From the NCBI GenBank assembly GCA_964442135.1, contig CAYTYN010000009.1:1-48239 (forward strand): DNA of 48,239 nt, given 5' to 3'. Below the pieces are notes generated by a model. The model searched no databases. It was not told the DNA's origin and saw nothing but the letters and a program-made list of their open reading frames with translations. This document shows positions 32,464 through 41,869 of the stretch, piece by piece (positions within the stretch are counted from its first letter, which is position 1; each line of letters begins with the position of its first letter). Source of the DNA: Avanaerovorax sp964442135. GTDB lineage: Bacteria; Bacillota; Clostridia; Peptostreptococcales; Anaerovoracaceae. The translations under genes were made by a program, and so were the position numbers.

Positions 32464-35400
32464 CTATGTGCCTGTACCGCCGCCCGCGGTTCCATCACCG
32501 GTATTCTCACTGCTGTCGGTGCTATCGCCGGTGCCCTGATTTCCGGAGCCGTTCTCTTCGTCGCTTCCGCCGTCGCCGTCTTCTTCGTCGTCGCCTGTGG
32601 AGCCCTCATTTCCTATAATCGGTTCTTCCGTAACCGCCGATTCGAAAGGAATCAAGGTCTCGTCAGGAGATATAGGATACTTCTCAGTATTGGTGTTGTG
32701 CATGTAGCAGTAGTATTCAGGCGCATCGACGCCCATCATTTCCTCTGTCACAACGTTAGGACAATTCGGTGTAGCCAAGTATCCGGTATCCTCACAAATA
32801 TCCACTTCTACGTCTTCAAGATCGCTGATATCCACCAGGCCTGTCTGAGTGCCGTCGATATAATATTCACCGTCAACGGACACCACATTGGAAGGGGCCG
32901 AGCTATAAGAGCCAGACTTCGCCTCAGGAATCTGATTCATTATCTTACCCCAGAGGGCGGCCGCCCTCGAGCTTCCCGCCGCAACGGTGAAATTCTGATC
33001 GTTTCCTATCCAGAGAGAAGCCGAATAGGTAGGGGTGAATCCGGTGAACCAAATATCGTATTCGTCGTCGGTAGTACCTGTCTTACCTCCGGCAGCTACT
33101 CCCGAGATAGCCGCATTAGTCGCGGTTCCGGATCTTACATTGCCCTTCAGTATATCGGTCATTATCCATGCCACTCCGGCGTCGAGAACCTCATAGGTTT
33201 CCGGATTATTCTCCAGAATAACGTTTCCATCGCTATCCTCAACCCTGGTATAGGAAGAGGTCTCGACTCTGGTTCCGTTATTAGGGAAGGTAGTGTAGGC
33301 ACTGGCCATCTCTAAGGTGGTAACGCCGTATGTCATTCCGCCGAGGGCTAAAGCTGCCACATTGATGTCATTGTACGTTCCTTCCGTCACCGCCGAAGTG
33401 ATGCCGAAATCAGAGAGGAAGGAGGCCGCGTAATCGACACCGGTCTGAAGGAGTATCTTAGCCGCGCAGGTGTTAAGAGACTGGTAGAGCGCCTGTCTGA
33501 AGGTAACGGCGCCGCTGTATCCTCCGCCGTAGTTAGTAGGCCAAACCCTGCCTTCTATGGTAGTAGGCTCGTCTATTATTACAGAGGATGCGGTCATGTA
33601 GTCGCCGTAGTAATCCGCTCCCTGTTCATCTATTCCCAGATCCTGGAACTCATGGGTCTCTCCGGCAGCGGCTTCTTCAGCGGACTGCTGAAGAGCAGGG
33701 GCGTAGACCGTCAGAGGCTTTATGGAAGAACCGGGCTGACGCAAGCTTTCAGACGCTCTGTTGAGAACCATTCTTCCGGAGGTCTCTCTGCCGCCTACCA
33801 TGGCTCTTATATAACCGGTAGAATTTTCTACTATGGTCATAGCTGCCTGAGGCTGAACGGTTCGCACCTGAAGGGTGTATGAACCTATGGGTACGGTGAT
33901 CGTGCCGTCATCGTTGAATATGAAGAAATCCTCATAGCCTTCTACCTCAAACAGGTCAGCCGATATAACCAGGTTTCCGTCGGAGTCCCTGGATTTATAT
34001 CCCTGGGGAACGTTTATGTATCCCCCCGACATGGCGTACAGCGTGCCGTCGTCGACGGTATACAGGGCGGGGAATTCCAAGCTGTAGTCTACAGCTCCGT
34101 CCACCTCGGTGTCGTATATGTTCAGCCGGTTTCCGGCCATGATGGTAACGGATCCGTCATCGTTGATGACAGCCTCGTCGGAGGACATAGTGAAATTGCC
34201 CTCCGAATCGAAGAAGTTATCGTACTTGTACAGGGAGATCGCCCCGCTGCTGTTGATTATATTTCCGGAAGAATCGGTGTTATAGTACACCCCGGGGAAA
34301 TTGGAGGAGTCAGCGAATTCAGTCTCAACCACCTCCTGAGCCACCGGATCAAGGGTGGAGTAGATTCTTATGCCGCCGTTATAAACTAAATTCCATGCTT
34401 CCTCATAGGAATATCCGGCTTCGTCCTGAAGGTCCGCAATGACTTCATCTATAACGTAGTCGACAAAGTAGTCGGCCTGACCTGAAGCCACGGTATATTG
34501 GGGATCGAGCATATCGAGAAGGCTGGTGTTAACCGCTTCTTCGTATTCTTCCTCAGTTATATAGCCCTGTTCCAGCATGAGCGCCAGGCAGGTTTCCCTC
34601 CTGGACTTGCTGGCGTCGTTGGCTATGTAGGTTCCTCCGGAGGTTACCCTCAGTATGTTGGGATCGTCCTCCGCCACAGAGGCAGAATCCACGTACTGAA
34701 CGAGAGCGTAGGTGGTAGGCATCTGAGGCAGGGCGGCAAGGGCGGCGCACTGAGCCAGGGTAAGCTCGTCAACGTCCTTTGAGAAATAGGCCTGAGCCGC
34801 GGCCTGAACACCCTCACAGTTGTATCCGAAGGAAACTGTGTTTAAATATGCCTCCAATATCTGATCCTTGGAAAGATTCTTTTCAAGGATAACCGTATAA
34901 TACGCCTCGATTATCTTTCTCTTCAGGGTTCTTTCGGATTTCTCTTCAGGGAGGAAGAGATTTCTGGCCAGCTGCTGAGTTATGGTACTGGTACCGCTTA
35001 TGCCGGTATCGTAAAAAATCGCATCCCTGATGGCGCCAATCATGCGGATGAAGTTAAAACCGTGATGAGTTCGGAATGTCTTATCCTCCAAGGCGATAAA
35101 TGCGTCCTGAAGATCTTCGGGTATCTGATCGATGGTAACGTTTTCCCTGTTAGCATCGATATATACCGTATCGATCTCGTCGCCGTTGCTGTCGTATATT
35201 ATGGTGCTCTCGGTTAAAAGAGTGTATATATCGTCTGTATCGATGGAAGGAGCCTGATATATTATGACTCCCACATACGTCGCCGCCGCGATTATACATG
35301 CCAAGATGAGACAGAGGATGAAGATGATAAATCTCTTCTTATTCAATCTGTATTTCTTCTTCTTTTTTTCGGAAGAATTTCTTCTTCTGCGTCTGGGCGA

Positions 35401-35523
35401 GGGATTTCCTTCTGTCAAAGCCTGGGCATCGCTGACAGCCGGTGCAGACTTGCTGTTTCTATCACTTCGCATCGTCAAAATATCCTTTCTGATCCTTTTA
35501 CCACAATTGACACGGGTGCGCAT
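32464..35523 (-). CDS. Class A penicillin-binding protein (PBP1A-type)
   Basis: 1019-aa bifunctional peptidoglycan synthase. Cytoplasmic basic N terminus (RRRRR, KKKKK), one transmembrane helix (about 64-88), GT51 glycosyltransferase with catalytic Glu146 in EDKTFRTHHGF and GTSTITQQLARNLFL (177-191), then a transpeptidase with Ser599-x-x-Lys602 (PGSSIK), SLN at 682-684 and KTGT at 814-817. Between the domains lies an insert of about 150 residues (about 405-560) of beta-rich, Asp/Gly-rich sequence. The C terminus is an 80-residue acidic Gly/Ser/Thr-rich tail. ATG 35523 has AAGGA seven nt upstream; ATG 35472, also with AAAGGA, is an alternative. Lone minus-strand gene with its own promoter. Confidence 0.95.
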   Translation of the reverse strand: MRTRVNCGKRIRKDILTMRSDRNSKSAPAVSDAQALTEGNPSPRRRRRNSSEKKKKKYRLNKKRFIIFILCLILACIIAAATYVGVIIYQAPSIDTDDIYTLLTESTIIYDSNGDEIDTVYIDANRENVTIDQIPEDLQDAFIALEDKTFRTHHGFNFIRMIGAIRDAIFYDTGISGTSTITQQLARNLFLPEEKSERTLKRKIIEAYYTVILEKNLSKDQILEAYLNTVSFGYNCEGVQAAAQAYFSKDVDELTLAQCAALAALPQMPTTYALVQYVDSASVAEDDPNILRVTSGGTYIANDASKSRRETCLALMLEQGYITEEEYEEAVNTSLLDMLDPQYTVASGQADYFVDYVIDEVIADLQDEAGYSYEEAWNLVYNGGIRIYSTLDPVAQEVVETEFADSSNFPGVYYNTDSSGNIINSSGAISLYKYDNFFDSEGNFTMSSDEAVINDDGSVTIMAGNRLNIYDTEVDGAVDYSLEFPALYTVDDGTLYAMSGGYINVPQGYKSRDSDGNLVISADLFEVEGYEDFFIFNDDGTITVPIGSYTLQVRTVQPQAAMTIVENSTGYIRAMVGGRETSGRMVLNRASESLRQPGSSIKPLTVYAPALQQSAEEAAAGETHEFQDLGIDEQGADYYGDYMTASSVIIDEPTTIEGRVWPTNYGGGYSGAVTFRQALYQSLNTCAAKILLQTGVDYAASFLSDFGITSAVTEGTYNDINVAALALGGMTYGVTTLEMASAYTTFPNNGTRVETSSYTRVEDSDGNVILENNPETYEVLDAGVAWIMTDILKGNVRSGTATNAAISGVAAGGKTGTTDDEYDIWFTGFTPTYSASLWIGNDQNFTVAAGSSRAAALWGKIMNQIPEAKSGSYSSAPSNVVSVDGEYYIDGTQTGLVDISDLEDVEVDICEDTGYLATPNCPNVVTEEMMGVDAPEYYCYMHNTNTEKYPISPDETLIPFESAVTEEPIIGNEGSTGDDEEDGDGGSDEENGSGNQGTGDSTDSSENTGDGTAGGGTGT

Positions 35524-35556
35524 TCAGATATCCTTCTGCTTGCGACACTTTAAGCC

Positions 35557-35585
35557 ATTATATCATAAATAAGGACATATTAAAA
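35557..35585 (-). promoter_or_regulatory. Promoter for the PBP1A gene
   Basis: Minus strand: TTTTAA (35585-35580), 17-nt spacer, perfect TATAAT (35562-35557) preceded by TGA (extended -10), about 30 nt before ATG 35523. Confidence 0.6.
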
Positions 35586-35643
35586 TGAAATTAAGGGCAA
35601 AAGGTATGTTTTCCGGATTATAAGTACAAAATACATAAAATAA

Positions 35644-35671
35644 TTGTAATATATTCCTGAGATGGTATAAT
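35644..35671 (+). promoter_or_regulatory. Promoter for the comEC-holA operon
   Basis: TTGTAA (35644-35649), 16-nt spacer, perfect TATAAT (35666-35671) with TGG before it (extended -10). Confidence 0.65.
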
Positions 35672-35720
35672 ATGTATATAAATCCTGGGTCCCGTCGCTG
35701 TGAAGGCGGGGAAATACAAA

Positions 35721-38045
35721 ATGAGAAGAAAACTGTTTCTGGCAGCTGCGTCTCTCTGTGCAGGGACGGCTTCCGCCTTCCTGACCTGTTCATCGTGGGC
35801 TTTGCTTCCCATAGCGGCCGGATTTTGCGCAATAACCCTGCTTGTGGTTCTTGCCCGTATTCCTAAATGGGCCTTGGCTTTTTTTGCCTGTGGAATCATT
35901 TTGTTTCTCAGATCCTACGACTTCTACGAGAACGGCGGATTGTCACCGTGGGAGGGAGTTGATTCTGACGTAACAGCTCAGGTGAAATCTGTGGAGATGA
36001 AGGAAGAAGACAGCTACAGAATAACGGCCTCAGTGAAAAGGGTAAACGGTCAGGAGGCCTCAGGGGACGTGCTCATTTCCTACTACGGCGATCTTTCAGA
36101 GGATATGGGCGCCATGTCTGTGTACGATCTGATATCTCTGGACATATCCTTTCGAGGAGCCATGGAAAAACCGGAAGAGGCGGGAAATCCCCGAGTCTTC
36201 GATTACTCTGTATATTTAAGAGGCATGGGGATAGGCTGGATTACATCTGTTTCCCGAATAGACATAGAAGGCTATGGCAGCAGAGCCGCAGAGTACGGCG
36301 GAATGATAAAATCATCTCTCATGAAGCTGAGAGAAGGCTTTCTCAATGAAATAGGCGAAGGGGGAAGACCTCTGGCTCGAGGAATCCTCTTCGGCGACAC
36401 GGACACGATGGAGGAGGATGAATACGAAAAATTTCGCTCCAACGGCACTGCCCACGTGCTGGCAGTCAGCGGCCTTCACGTGGGGATGATATACGGAATG
36501 TTCCGGATGGTCAAGAGGCGGACAGGGGGAGGAAGGCTTGTAGACGGGCTGTTCGTCCTGTTTCTGCTGATGTACGGGTTCATGACCATGTGGTCTGTCT
36601 CAGTTACCAGAGCCGTCATACTTATCCTTATAAAGGTGACGGCTGACGTATGCCGGCGGCGGTACGACATGCTGACAGCCTTGAGTCTGACGGCCGTGAT
36701 ACTGGTCATAAGAGAGCCGTATTCCATGTTTACGGCAGGATTTCAGATGTCTTTTCTGGCTGTGATTTCCATAATATTTCTCCTTTCCAACGCCGAGAGA
36801 GGGTCAGGGTCTGTGCCGGGGATGGCGGCGGGAGTACAGCTTCCCATGATGCTGTATACCGCATATAGCTTCAACTATTTCTCACCGGCAGGCATAATAG
36901 CCAATATACCCGTCGTGTTTCTAATATCCCTCTTCGTGCCTTTGGGAATCGGAAGCTTTATATTCTTCGCGGTGTGTCAGGTTCTCCTGCCGTCGGGAGG
37001 ATTTCTTCCGGAGCCTGCGGATGTGGTCATAACCGGTCTGAGCGGTGCGATATCACGGATAAATAACCTGTTTTACATGGACGGCAGGCTGGTCTTCGGC
37101 GTAGCATCCATGGGGGCAGGGGTTTTGGTACTGGTATACGGGGCAATCTTTTACATGTCGTCGGAATACAGAGTGATAAATTCTCTGAGAGGAGAGAAGA
37201 AAAAAATAATGGCTTTTGCACTGGCTGTCGTAATTGCCGCCGGGGCGGCGGAAATATCCTGCGCCAGCCCCTTTGACAGAGCGGAGGCTGTAATGACTGA
37301 CGTGGGACAGGGAGACTGCCTGCATCTAAAGTGGCCGGAAAATACGGACATCCTGATTGACGGAGGAGGAAACGCCGGCTATAACGTGGGGGAGAAAATA
37401 TTGAAGCCGTATCTTTTGAAGAACGGAGTATGGGACATAGACCTCGCTGCAGCTACTCACCTTCACACGGATCATTATAAAGGAATAGAGGAGCTGGTTC
37501 AGTGCTTCAATGTAAACAGAGAGCTTCTGTGGGGAGAGGCCGGGCAGGTTATACAGGGGCCAGGGGGGAGAAAAATAGAGATACTATGGCCTTTGACGGC
37601 TCGTGAGATTTCTGCGGAAGAATCAGGCTTTGAGGAAGATGATGAAAACGCCAACAGCATGATCTTCAAGGTCTACTGTCAAGGGTTTTCCATTTTGGTA
37701 ACCGGAGATATAACGGAGGAAGGGGAGAAGGCAATTTTAGCCTACTATAAGGGAACGGACGCCCTGAAGGCTGACGTGCTGAAGGTGGCTCATCATGGAA
37801 GCAAATACAGTACATGCGATGATTTTTTGGAAGCGGTAAACCCGAAAATCGCTGTCATCGGAGTGGGCAAAAACAATTACGGTCATCCGTCAGATGAAGT
37901 AATTGAAAAACTTAATGAAAAAGATATAATAGTATACAGGACCGATTTGGACGGCGCCATAGGAATGAGAGAAGAGGACGGCAGGATAGAGGTATGTACA
38001 CAGAAAAGAAGAGACACGCCTTTAAGGTTTTTTCCCAAGATTTGA
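35721..38045 (+). CDS. comEC: ComEC/Rec2 DNA-uptake channel protein
   Basis: 774-aa polytopic membrane protein of the ComEC/Rec2 family, the inner-membrane channel for single-stranded DNA in natural transformation. The order is an N-terminal membrane/OB region (DUF4131, 1-180), the Competence domain (about 200-490) with GILFGDTDTMEEDEYEKFRS and HVLAVSGLHVGMIYG, and a C-terminal metallo-beta-lactamase-like domain (about 520-760) with VGQGDCLHLK, TDILIDGGGN, THLHTDHYKG and VAHHGSKYS. Nuclease-type metal residues look intact. ATG 35721 follows GGCGGGGA; a GTG seven codons upstream has no ribosome site. No comEA or comFC is nearby. The last 52 nt overlap the holA start. Confidence 0.93.
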   Translation: MRRKLFLAAASLCAGTASAFLTCSSWALLPIAAGFCAITLLVVLARIPKWALAFFACGIILFLRSYDFYENGGLSPWEGVDSDVTAQVKSVEMKEEDSYRITASVKRVNGQEASGDVLISYYGDLSEDMGAMSVYDLISLDISFRGAMEKPEEAGNPRVFDYSVYLRGMGIGWITSVSRIDIEGYGSRAAEYGGMIKSSLMKLREGFLNEIGEGGRPLARGILFGDTDTMEEDEYEKFRSNGTAHVLAVSGLHVGMIYGMFRMVKRRTGGGRLVDGLFVLFLLMYGFMTMWSVSVTRAVILILIKVTADVCRRRYDMLTALSLTAVILVIREPYSMFTAGFQMSFLAVISIIFLLSNAERGSGSVPGMAAGVQLPMMLYTAYSFNYFSPAGIIANIPVVFLISLFVPLGIGSFIFFAVCQVLLPSGGFLPEPADVVITGLSGAISRINNLFYMDGRLVFGVASMGAGVLVLVYGAIFYMSSEYRVINSLRGEKKKIMAFALAVVIAAGAAEISCASPFDRAEAVMTDVGQGDCLHLKWPENTDILIDGGGNAGYNVGEKILKPYLLKNGVWDIDLAAATHLHTDHYKGIEELVQCFNVNRELLWGEAGQVIQGPGGRKIEILWPLTAREISAEESGFEEDDENANSMIFKVYCQGFSILVTGDITEEGEKAILAYYKGTDALKADVLKVAHHGSKYSTCDDFLEAVNPKIAVIGVGKNNYGHPSDEVIEKLNEKDIIVYRTDLDGAIGMREEDGRIEVCTQKRRDTPLRFFPKI

Positions 38046-39040
38046 AGGAGGACAGGGTTGAGAAGGTAAATCTCATGTACGGCAGAGAGGAGTACCTAGT
38101 CAGGTGGGCTGTAGAGGCTTTAGCCGATAAGTACGTTTCTCCCGGGGCGAAGGCTGTTGATTTCGTCATACTGGACGACGAGACGGCGGAGGTGGATTCC
38201 ATCATCGAGGCCGCAGAGACCTTTTCCATCATGTCTCAGAGAAGGGTGGTCTGGGTCAGGGATTTCAGACCCCTTGGGTCGGATAATGCCAAGGGATATA
38301 ACAAGGCGGAGCTATCCAGGCTGGTATCGTATATAGAAGACAGCAACGACGGGACGTTCCTCGTCTTTTCTGCGGAAGAGATAAATCGGACCTCGATGGT
38401 GTCAGCGGCGCTGAGGAAAAACGGGAAATTATATAATTTTGAGACCTTGGATCGGACTGAGCTTACGTCTTTTGCCTCGAAGAGGTTCAAAAGCGCCGGC
38501 CTTGATATAAGCGCCGGGGCGATGAGACTTCTCCTGGAGGCCACCGGGTACTATAACAGGGAGAGCGATTACACTCTCTATAATTTTGAAAACGATATAA
38601 GAAAGATAATCTCTCATTCGGACGGAAAGAGAGTCACAGAAGAGGACGTAGAATGCTGTGTCAGCGGCGACGGGGATAAATTCGTTTTCGACATGCTGGA
38701 CGGCATAAGCGCCGGACGGAAGGACAGGGCATTCACCATAATGCATAACATAATCGGAAACGGAGGGGAAATTTCTCCCCTCATAGGCGCCATAGTATCT
38801 CAGTTCGAGCTCATGCTCAGCGTCAGGCAGATGAGAGACGACAGCATGAATACGGCGCAGATAACGAAGGCTCTCGGAGCCAGCGAATACAGGATAAAGA
38901 AAATGATGCCGTATGTGAATCGATATTCACAGGAAAAGCTAAAGCAAATACTGTCTTCAGCTTACGAGACAGACAGAAATATTAAGACCGGACTTTTAGA
39001 TCAGCAGCTGGCTCTGGAAATGTTTGCAGCCGGCATATAG
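37994..39040 (+). CDS. holA: DNA polymerase III delta subunit
   Basis: 348-aa clamp-loader delta subunit, which opens the sliding clamp at primed sites. The order is an N-terminal AAA-like domain without a functional Walker A (VNLMYGREEYLVRW near residue 25), the conserved VVWVRDF region near residue 90, then LEATGYYNRESDYTLYNFENDIRKI near residue 180, and the C-terminal collar domain with QITKALGASEYRIKKM near residue 290. Start ATG 37994 lies inside comEC in another frame (52-nt overlap). The later ATG (38075) would remove the first strand of the family fold, so the longer form is kept. The comEC-holA pair is common in Bacillota. Confidence 0.9.
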   Translation: MYTEKKRHAFKVFSQDLKEDRVEKVNLMYGREEYLVRWAVEALADKYVSPGAKAVDFVILDDETAEVDSIIEAAETFSIMSQRRVVWVRDFRPLGSDNAKGYNKAELSRLVSYIEDSNDGTFLVFSAEEINRTSMVSAALRKNGKLYNFETLDRTELTSFASKRFKSAGLDISAGAMRLLLEATGYYNRESDYTLYNFENDIRKIISHSDGKRVTEEDVECCVSGDGDKFVFDMLDGISAGRKDRAFTIMHNIIGNGGEISPLIGAIVSQFELMLSVRQMRDDSMNTAQITKALGASEYRIKKMMPYVNRYSQEKLKQILSSAYETDRNIKTGLLDQQLALEMFAAGI

Positions 39041-39078
39041 AACGAGGATATGGGAAAGACGGTCTGGAGGATGATCAT

Positions 39079-39972
39079 ATGAAGAAACAGCTGAGAGCTG
39101 ACCTGATGCTTTTCATAGTGACCCTGGGATGGGGCATATCCTACTATCTGGTGGATATTGCCCTTACAGAGGTGGACACGTTTACGCTTAACGCCTACAG
39201 ATTCCTGGGAGCATTTTTTATAGCGGCTATTCTCACGTTCAACAAGATTAAGACGGTGAACAGGGAGACACTGAAGTACAGTCTTATCCTGGGAATCGCT
39301 TTGGTGTTCGTGTACACAGGCGTGACCTTCGGGGTAAAATACACCACTCTGTCCAACTCCGGTTTCCTGTGCGCCCTGACTGTAATATTTGTACCCATAT
39401 TCGAATTTCTGATTTTCAGAAAAAAACCTAAGAAAAAGATAATCATAGCGGTAACCGTGAGCCTTATAGGTATAATGCTTCTTACGCTGCAGAGCGATCT
39501 CTCCCTTAACATGGATAACATCAAGGGAGATCTTATGTGCATCATGTGCGCGGTAACCTATGCCCTCGATCTTATAATTACGGGAAAGGCTGTGGAAAAG
39601 CCGGAAGTGAACGCATATCAGCTGGGGGTTTTCCAGCTGGGGGTAACCGGGGGCTTTATGCTGACCATAGCCCTTTTGACAGAAGAAATTCATTTGCCTC
39701 AGGGGGGAGCCGTGTGGGGAAGCATCATATTCCTATCCCTATTCTGTACAGGTGTGGCCTTTATAGTCCAGGCTGTGGCTCAGCAGTATACCACGCCTTC
39801 CCACGTGGGAGTCATATATACCCTGGAGCCGGTATTCGCAGGAATAGTGGCCTATTTCTTGGCGGGGGAGGTGTTGACGTCCAGGGCGTATCTGGGAGCC
39901 TTTCTCATGATCGGAGCGCTGCTGATTACGGAGACAGACTTTACGGGATTAAGGAACCGTAAAAGAGAATGA
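39079..39972 (+). CDS. DMT superfamily (EamA) transporter
   Basis: 297-aa drug/metabolite transporter with ten predicted helices in two EamA repeats. The first repeat opens LMLFIVTLGWGISYYLVDIAL and contains the NAYRFLGAFF pattern after helix 2. The second repeat runs from about residue 155 (GDLMCIMCAVTYALDLIITG) and ends with TLEPVFAGIVAYFLAGEVL, a hallmark of EamA proteins. Substrates in this family are mostly unknown amino acids or metabolites. ATG 39079 lies 38 nt after holA and may be read through from the comEC-holA operon. No terminator is evident after it. Confidence 0.9.
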   Translation: MKKQLRADLMLFIVTLGWGISYYLVDIALTEVDTFTLNAYRFLGAFFIAAILTFNKIKTVNRETLKYSLILGIALVFVYTGVTFGVKYTTLSNSGFLCALTVIFVPIFEFLIFRKKPKKKIIIAVTVSLIGIMLLTLQSDLSLNMDNIKGDLMCIMCAVTYALDLIITGKAVEKPEVNAYQLGVFQLGVTGGFMLTIALLTEEIHLPQGGAVWGSIIFLSLFCTGVAFIVQAVAQQYTTPSHVGVIYTLEPVFAGIVAYFLAGEVLTSRAYLGAFLMIGALLITETDFTGLRNRKRE

Positions 39973-40009
39973 ATATAAGATCAACCGTCTTGAAAATCTA
40001 GGAAATGTC

Positions 40010-40038
40010 TTTACAAATTCTACAAAGAATTTTATACT
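40010..40038 (+). promoter_or_regulatory. Promoter for the zinc-ribbon membrane protein gene
   Basis: TTTACA (40010-40015), 17-nt spacer, TATACT (40033-40038). A 6-bp inverted repeat AAATTC/GAATTT (40015-40020, 40027-40032) fills the spacer. A second candidate, CTGACA-17-TATAAC (40043-40071), lies just downstream. Confidence 0.6.
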
Positions 40039-40086
40039 GAATCTGACAATTCGGGATATATATTCTATAACAGGGAGGTATGGTAT

Positions 40087-40842
40087 ATGTTTTGCAAATA
40101 TTGCGGAAGAGAGCTTAAGGATGGCGAGAACTGCACCTGTCCGGAGAGCGTTGCGGAGTCTCAGGAGACGGCGAACCAATCCCAGTATCAGTCCGAGCCG
40201 CAGGTTCAGGTTGTACAGGAAAAAAAGGTTCAGGAGGCCTTGGAGAAGGCTCTGAACCTGCTGAAAAGCTTTTTTAAGCGTCCGGCGGACACCATGGAGG
40301 AGGCTTATGGGCAAGACAGTGTAACAGCGCAGCTATTTGTAGGGATTTTGTATCCGGTAGCAGTATTTCTGTTTATTCTGATCTTTATTTTAAGGGTAGG
40401 CTCTCTTTTAAATGTGAGCTTTGGAACTGCTTTTGGTCCGGCGCTTGGACTGGCTGTACTTGCAGCGGCGATGAAAGCGGTACATATCGCGGCATGCTAT
40501 ATGACGTCGGATAAGAGCAAGTCTTTTCAGGCGGTTGCAGGAATCTATTGCATTGCGGCTGTGCCGGAGACGGCGTGCTATCTGCTGTTGGCGATTATTT
40601 CCCTGCTTGGAGCTTCTGCGCTTTCCATTGTTCTTGTACTGCTTCTGGTCGCGCTGTTAGCAGGAGCGGTCTCCGGCTTTACCGCGAACCAGATTGTATT
40701 TGCCGGAAACAGAAATAAGGGATATTGGCTGAATCTTGTTGTCACCCTCGTTGTTGTGGCTGTGACGCTGATGATTATGAAAACGGTATTTGTAAATATG
40801 ATTGCGAATTTAGTGTATTCTTCGATGTACTCACTTTTTTAA
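40087..40842 (+). CDS. Zinc-ribbon membrane protein (YIP1-like)
   Basis: 251-aa protein. It starts with a small zinc-ribbon (Cys3, Cys6, Cys16, Cys18), then a Gln/Glu-rich linker (20-60), then five or six hydrophobic helices from about residue 83, including a long pair near 170-200. The arrangement resembles zinc-ribbon plus YIP1/DUF-type integral membrane proteins of Bacillota; the function is unknown. ATG 40087 follows GGGAGGT; an ATG at 40080 is in another frame. Codon use differs from neighbours: Leu CTG/CTT and Ala GCG/GCA are common, and the AGA/AGG and ATA codons so frequent elsewhere are rare. This suggests transfer together with the decayed sequence that follows. Confidence 0.8.
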   Translation: MFCKYCGRELKDGENCTCPESVAESQETANQSQYQSEPQVQVVQEKKVQEALEKALNLLKSFFKRPADTMEEAYGQDSVTAQLFVGILYPVAVFLFILIFILRVGSLLNVSFGTAFGPALGLAVLAAAMKAVHIAACYMTSDKSKSFQAVAGIYCIAAVPETACYLLLAIISLLGASALSIVLVLLLVALLAGAVSGFTANQIVFAGNRNKGYWLNLVVTLVVVAVTLMIMKTVFVNMIANLVYSSMYSLF

Positions 40843-41225
40843 CAGGAAATTTTCTTCAAAAAGCCCGAATTATTCACGGATGCTTCAATGCCCGTAAAGT
40901 TACCATGGCAGCTACGGCAGTTGCTTTTGTTATCCCCGCCTGCGGAAACTGCAAAAGCGCTTTGTGGCTGTCATGGTTCGCCGGCAGTCGCTCCTGTGAC
41001 TGCCGCCGCAGCTCATGAATGTCGTGCGGCGTCTCATAGAGCTTCTTTTCCGCACGTACAGACAGACCGTGCCTTTCCCTTTAGACGCCTCAGAGGGTCA
41101 AAATGGCTCAACCATAAGGATTAGTCGTTATACTGCTAATGAGAAAATGTCAAAGACCCTGCCCTGTTCTTTCTCCTTGTTATTCACCTCTTCAATATGT
41201 GCTGTCCCATACAATTAAGGAACCA
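40843..41225 (-). other. Decayed sequence, probable mobile-element remnant
   Basis: About 380 bp with no intact gene. On the minus strand a stop-bounded frame ending at 40874-40876 encodes roughly 70 residues with KKLYETPHDIHELRRQSQ and PQAGITKATAVAAM. A second frame nearer 41200 encodes EEVNNKEKEQGRVFDIFSLAV before a stop. Neither has a proper start or ribosome site. The pieces look like fragments of conjugative-element cargo of Bacillota, from memory only and with low certainty. Together with the zinc-ribbon gene they form an island between the DMT transporter and the redox operon. Confidence 0.35.
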
Positions 41226-41242
41226 AAAATAGAATAAAGAAA

Positions 41243-41271
41243 TTGATTTTGACCGTACCATAATGTAAAAT
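41243..41271 (+). promoter_or_regulatory. Promoter of the NuoEF-like redox operon
   Basis: TTGATT (41243-41248), 17-nt spacer, TAAAAT (41266-41271), about 75 nt before ATG 41347. The leader to the first gene holds no obvious riboswitch. Confidence 0.65.
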
Positions 41272-41346
41272 AGGCTTGGCGTGTATACAAGATGAAGGGG
41301 GCTCTCCCCTTTTGTATAAATGTTAATACGCAGGGAGGTAAAATAC

Positions 41347-41853
41347 ATGAGTGAAAAATGCTGCTGCGGCAACGGATGCGAACAGTTTAAGGAACTTGAG
41401 CCGGTTCTTGACAAGTACGCGAAGGTGCCGGGAAGTCTTATCACTATTCTTCAGAAGGCCCAGGACATCTACGGGTATCTCTCGATGGAAGTGATAAACC
41501 GCATATCTGAAGCGACCGGCATAAAGCCGGCAAAGATCTATGGTGTGGCCACTTTTTATGCCCAGTTCCGTCTCCAGCCGGTAGGGAAATGTTTGATCAT
41601 GCTTTGCCAGGGTACGGCATGTCATGTAAACGGCGCGGAGATGATAGAAGAAGCGATCTGCGAGCATCTCGGCATTAAAGACGGTGAGACCACCGAGGAC
41701 GGAGTGTTCACCTTGAACAACGTGGCATGTCTCGGCTGCTGCTCACTGGCGCCGGTAATGATGGTTCAGAGCGCTGAGGAAAATGAAACCTATGGAAACC
41801 TGACTAAGGACAAGGTAGTTAAGATCCTTGACGAGATCAGAGAAAGAGCTTAG
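41347..41853 (+). CDS. NuoE/HydC-like thioredoxin-fold [2Fe-2S] subunit
   Basis: 168-aa small subunit of the NuoE family. A helical N-terminal part (VPGSLITILQKAQDIYGYLS, then YGVATFYAQFRL) leads to the thioredoxin-like [2Fe-2S] domain with ligands in CQGTACHVNG and CLGCCSLAPV. An extra Cys-rich tip, KCCCGNGC, lies at residues 4-10. The frame opens at 41320, but GGGAGGT seven nt before ATG 41347 decides the start. First gene of a three-gene operon (gaps of 16 and 15 nt); with the next gene it should form the NADH-oxidising or NAD-reducing flavoprotein module. Confidence 0.93.
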   Translation: MSEKCCCGNGCEQFKELEPVLDKYAKVPGSLITILQKAQDIYGYLSMEVINRISEATGIKPAKIYGVATFYAQFRLQPVGKCLIMLCQGTACHVNGAEMIEEAICEHLGIKDGETTEDGVFTLNNVACLGCCSLAPVMMVQSAEENETYGNLTKDKVVKILDEIRERA

Positions 41854-41869
41854 GAGGTCGCCACAGAAT

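Noticed and set aside
40725..41124. Plus-strand frames of 78-97 codons after the zinc-ribbon gene
   Set aside because: They have odd Cys/Arg-rich composition, overlap the real gene in another frame and lack ribosome sites; they are shadows of decayed minus-strand sequence.
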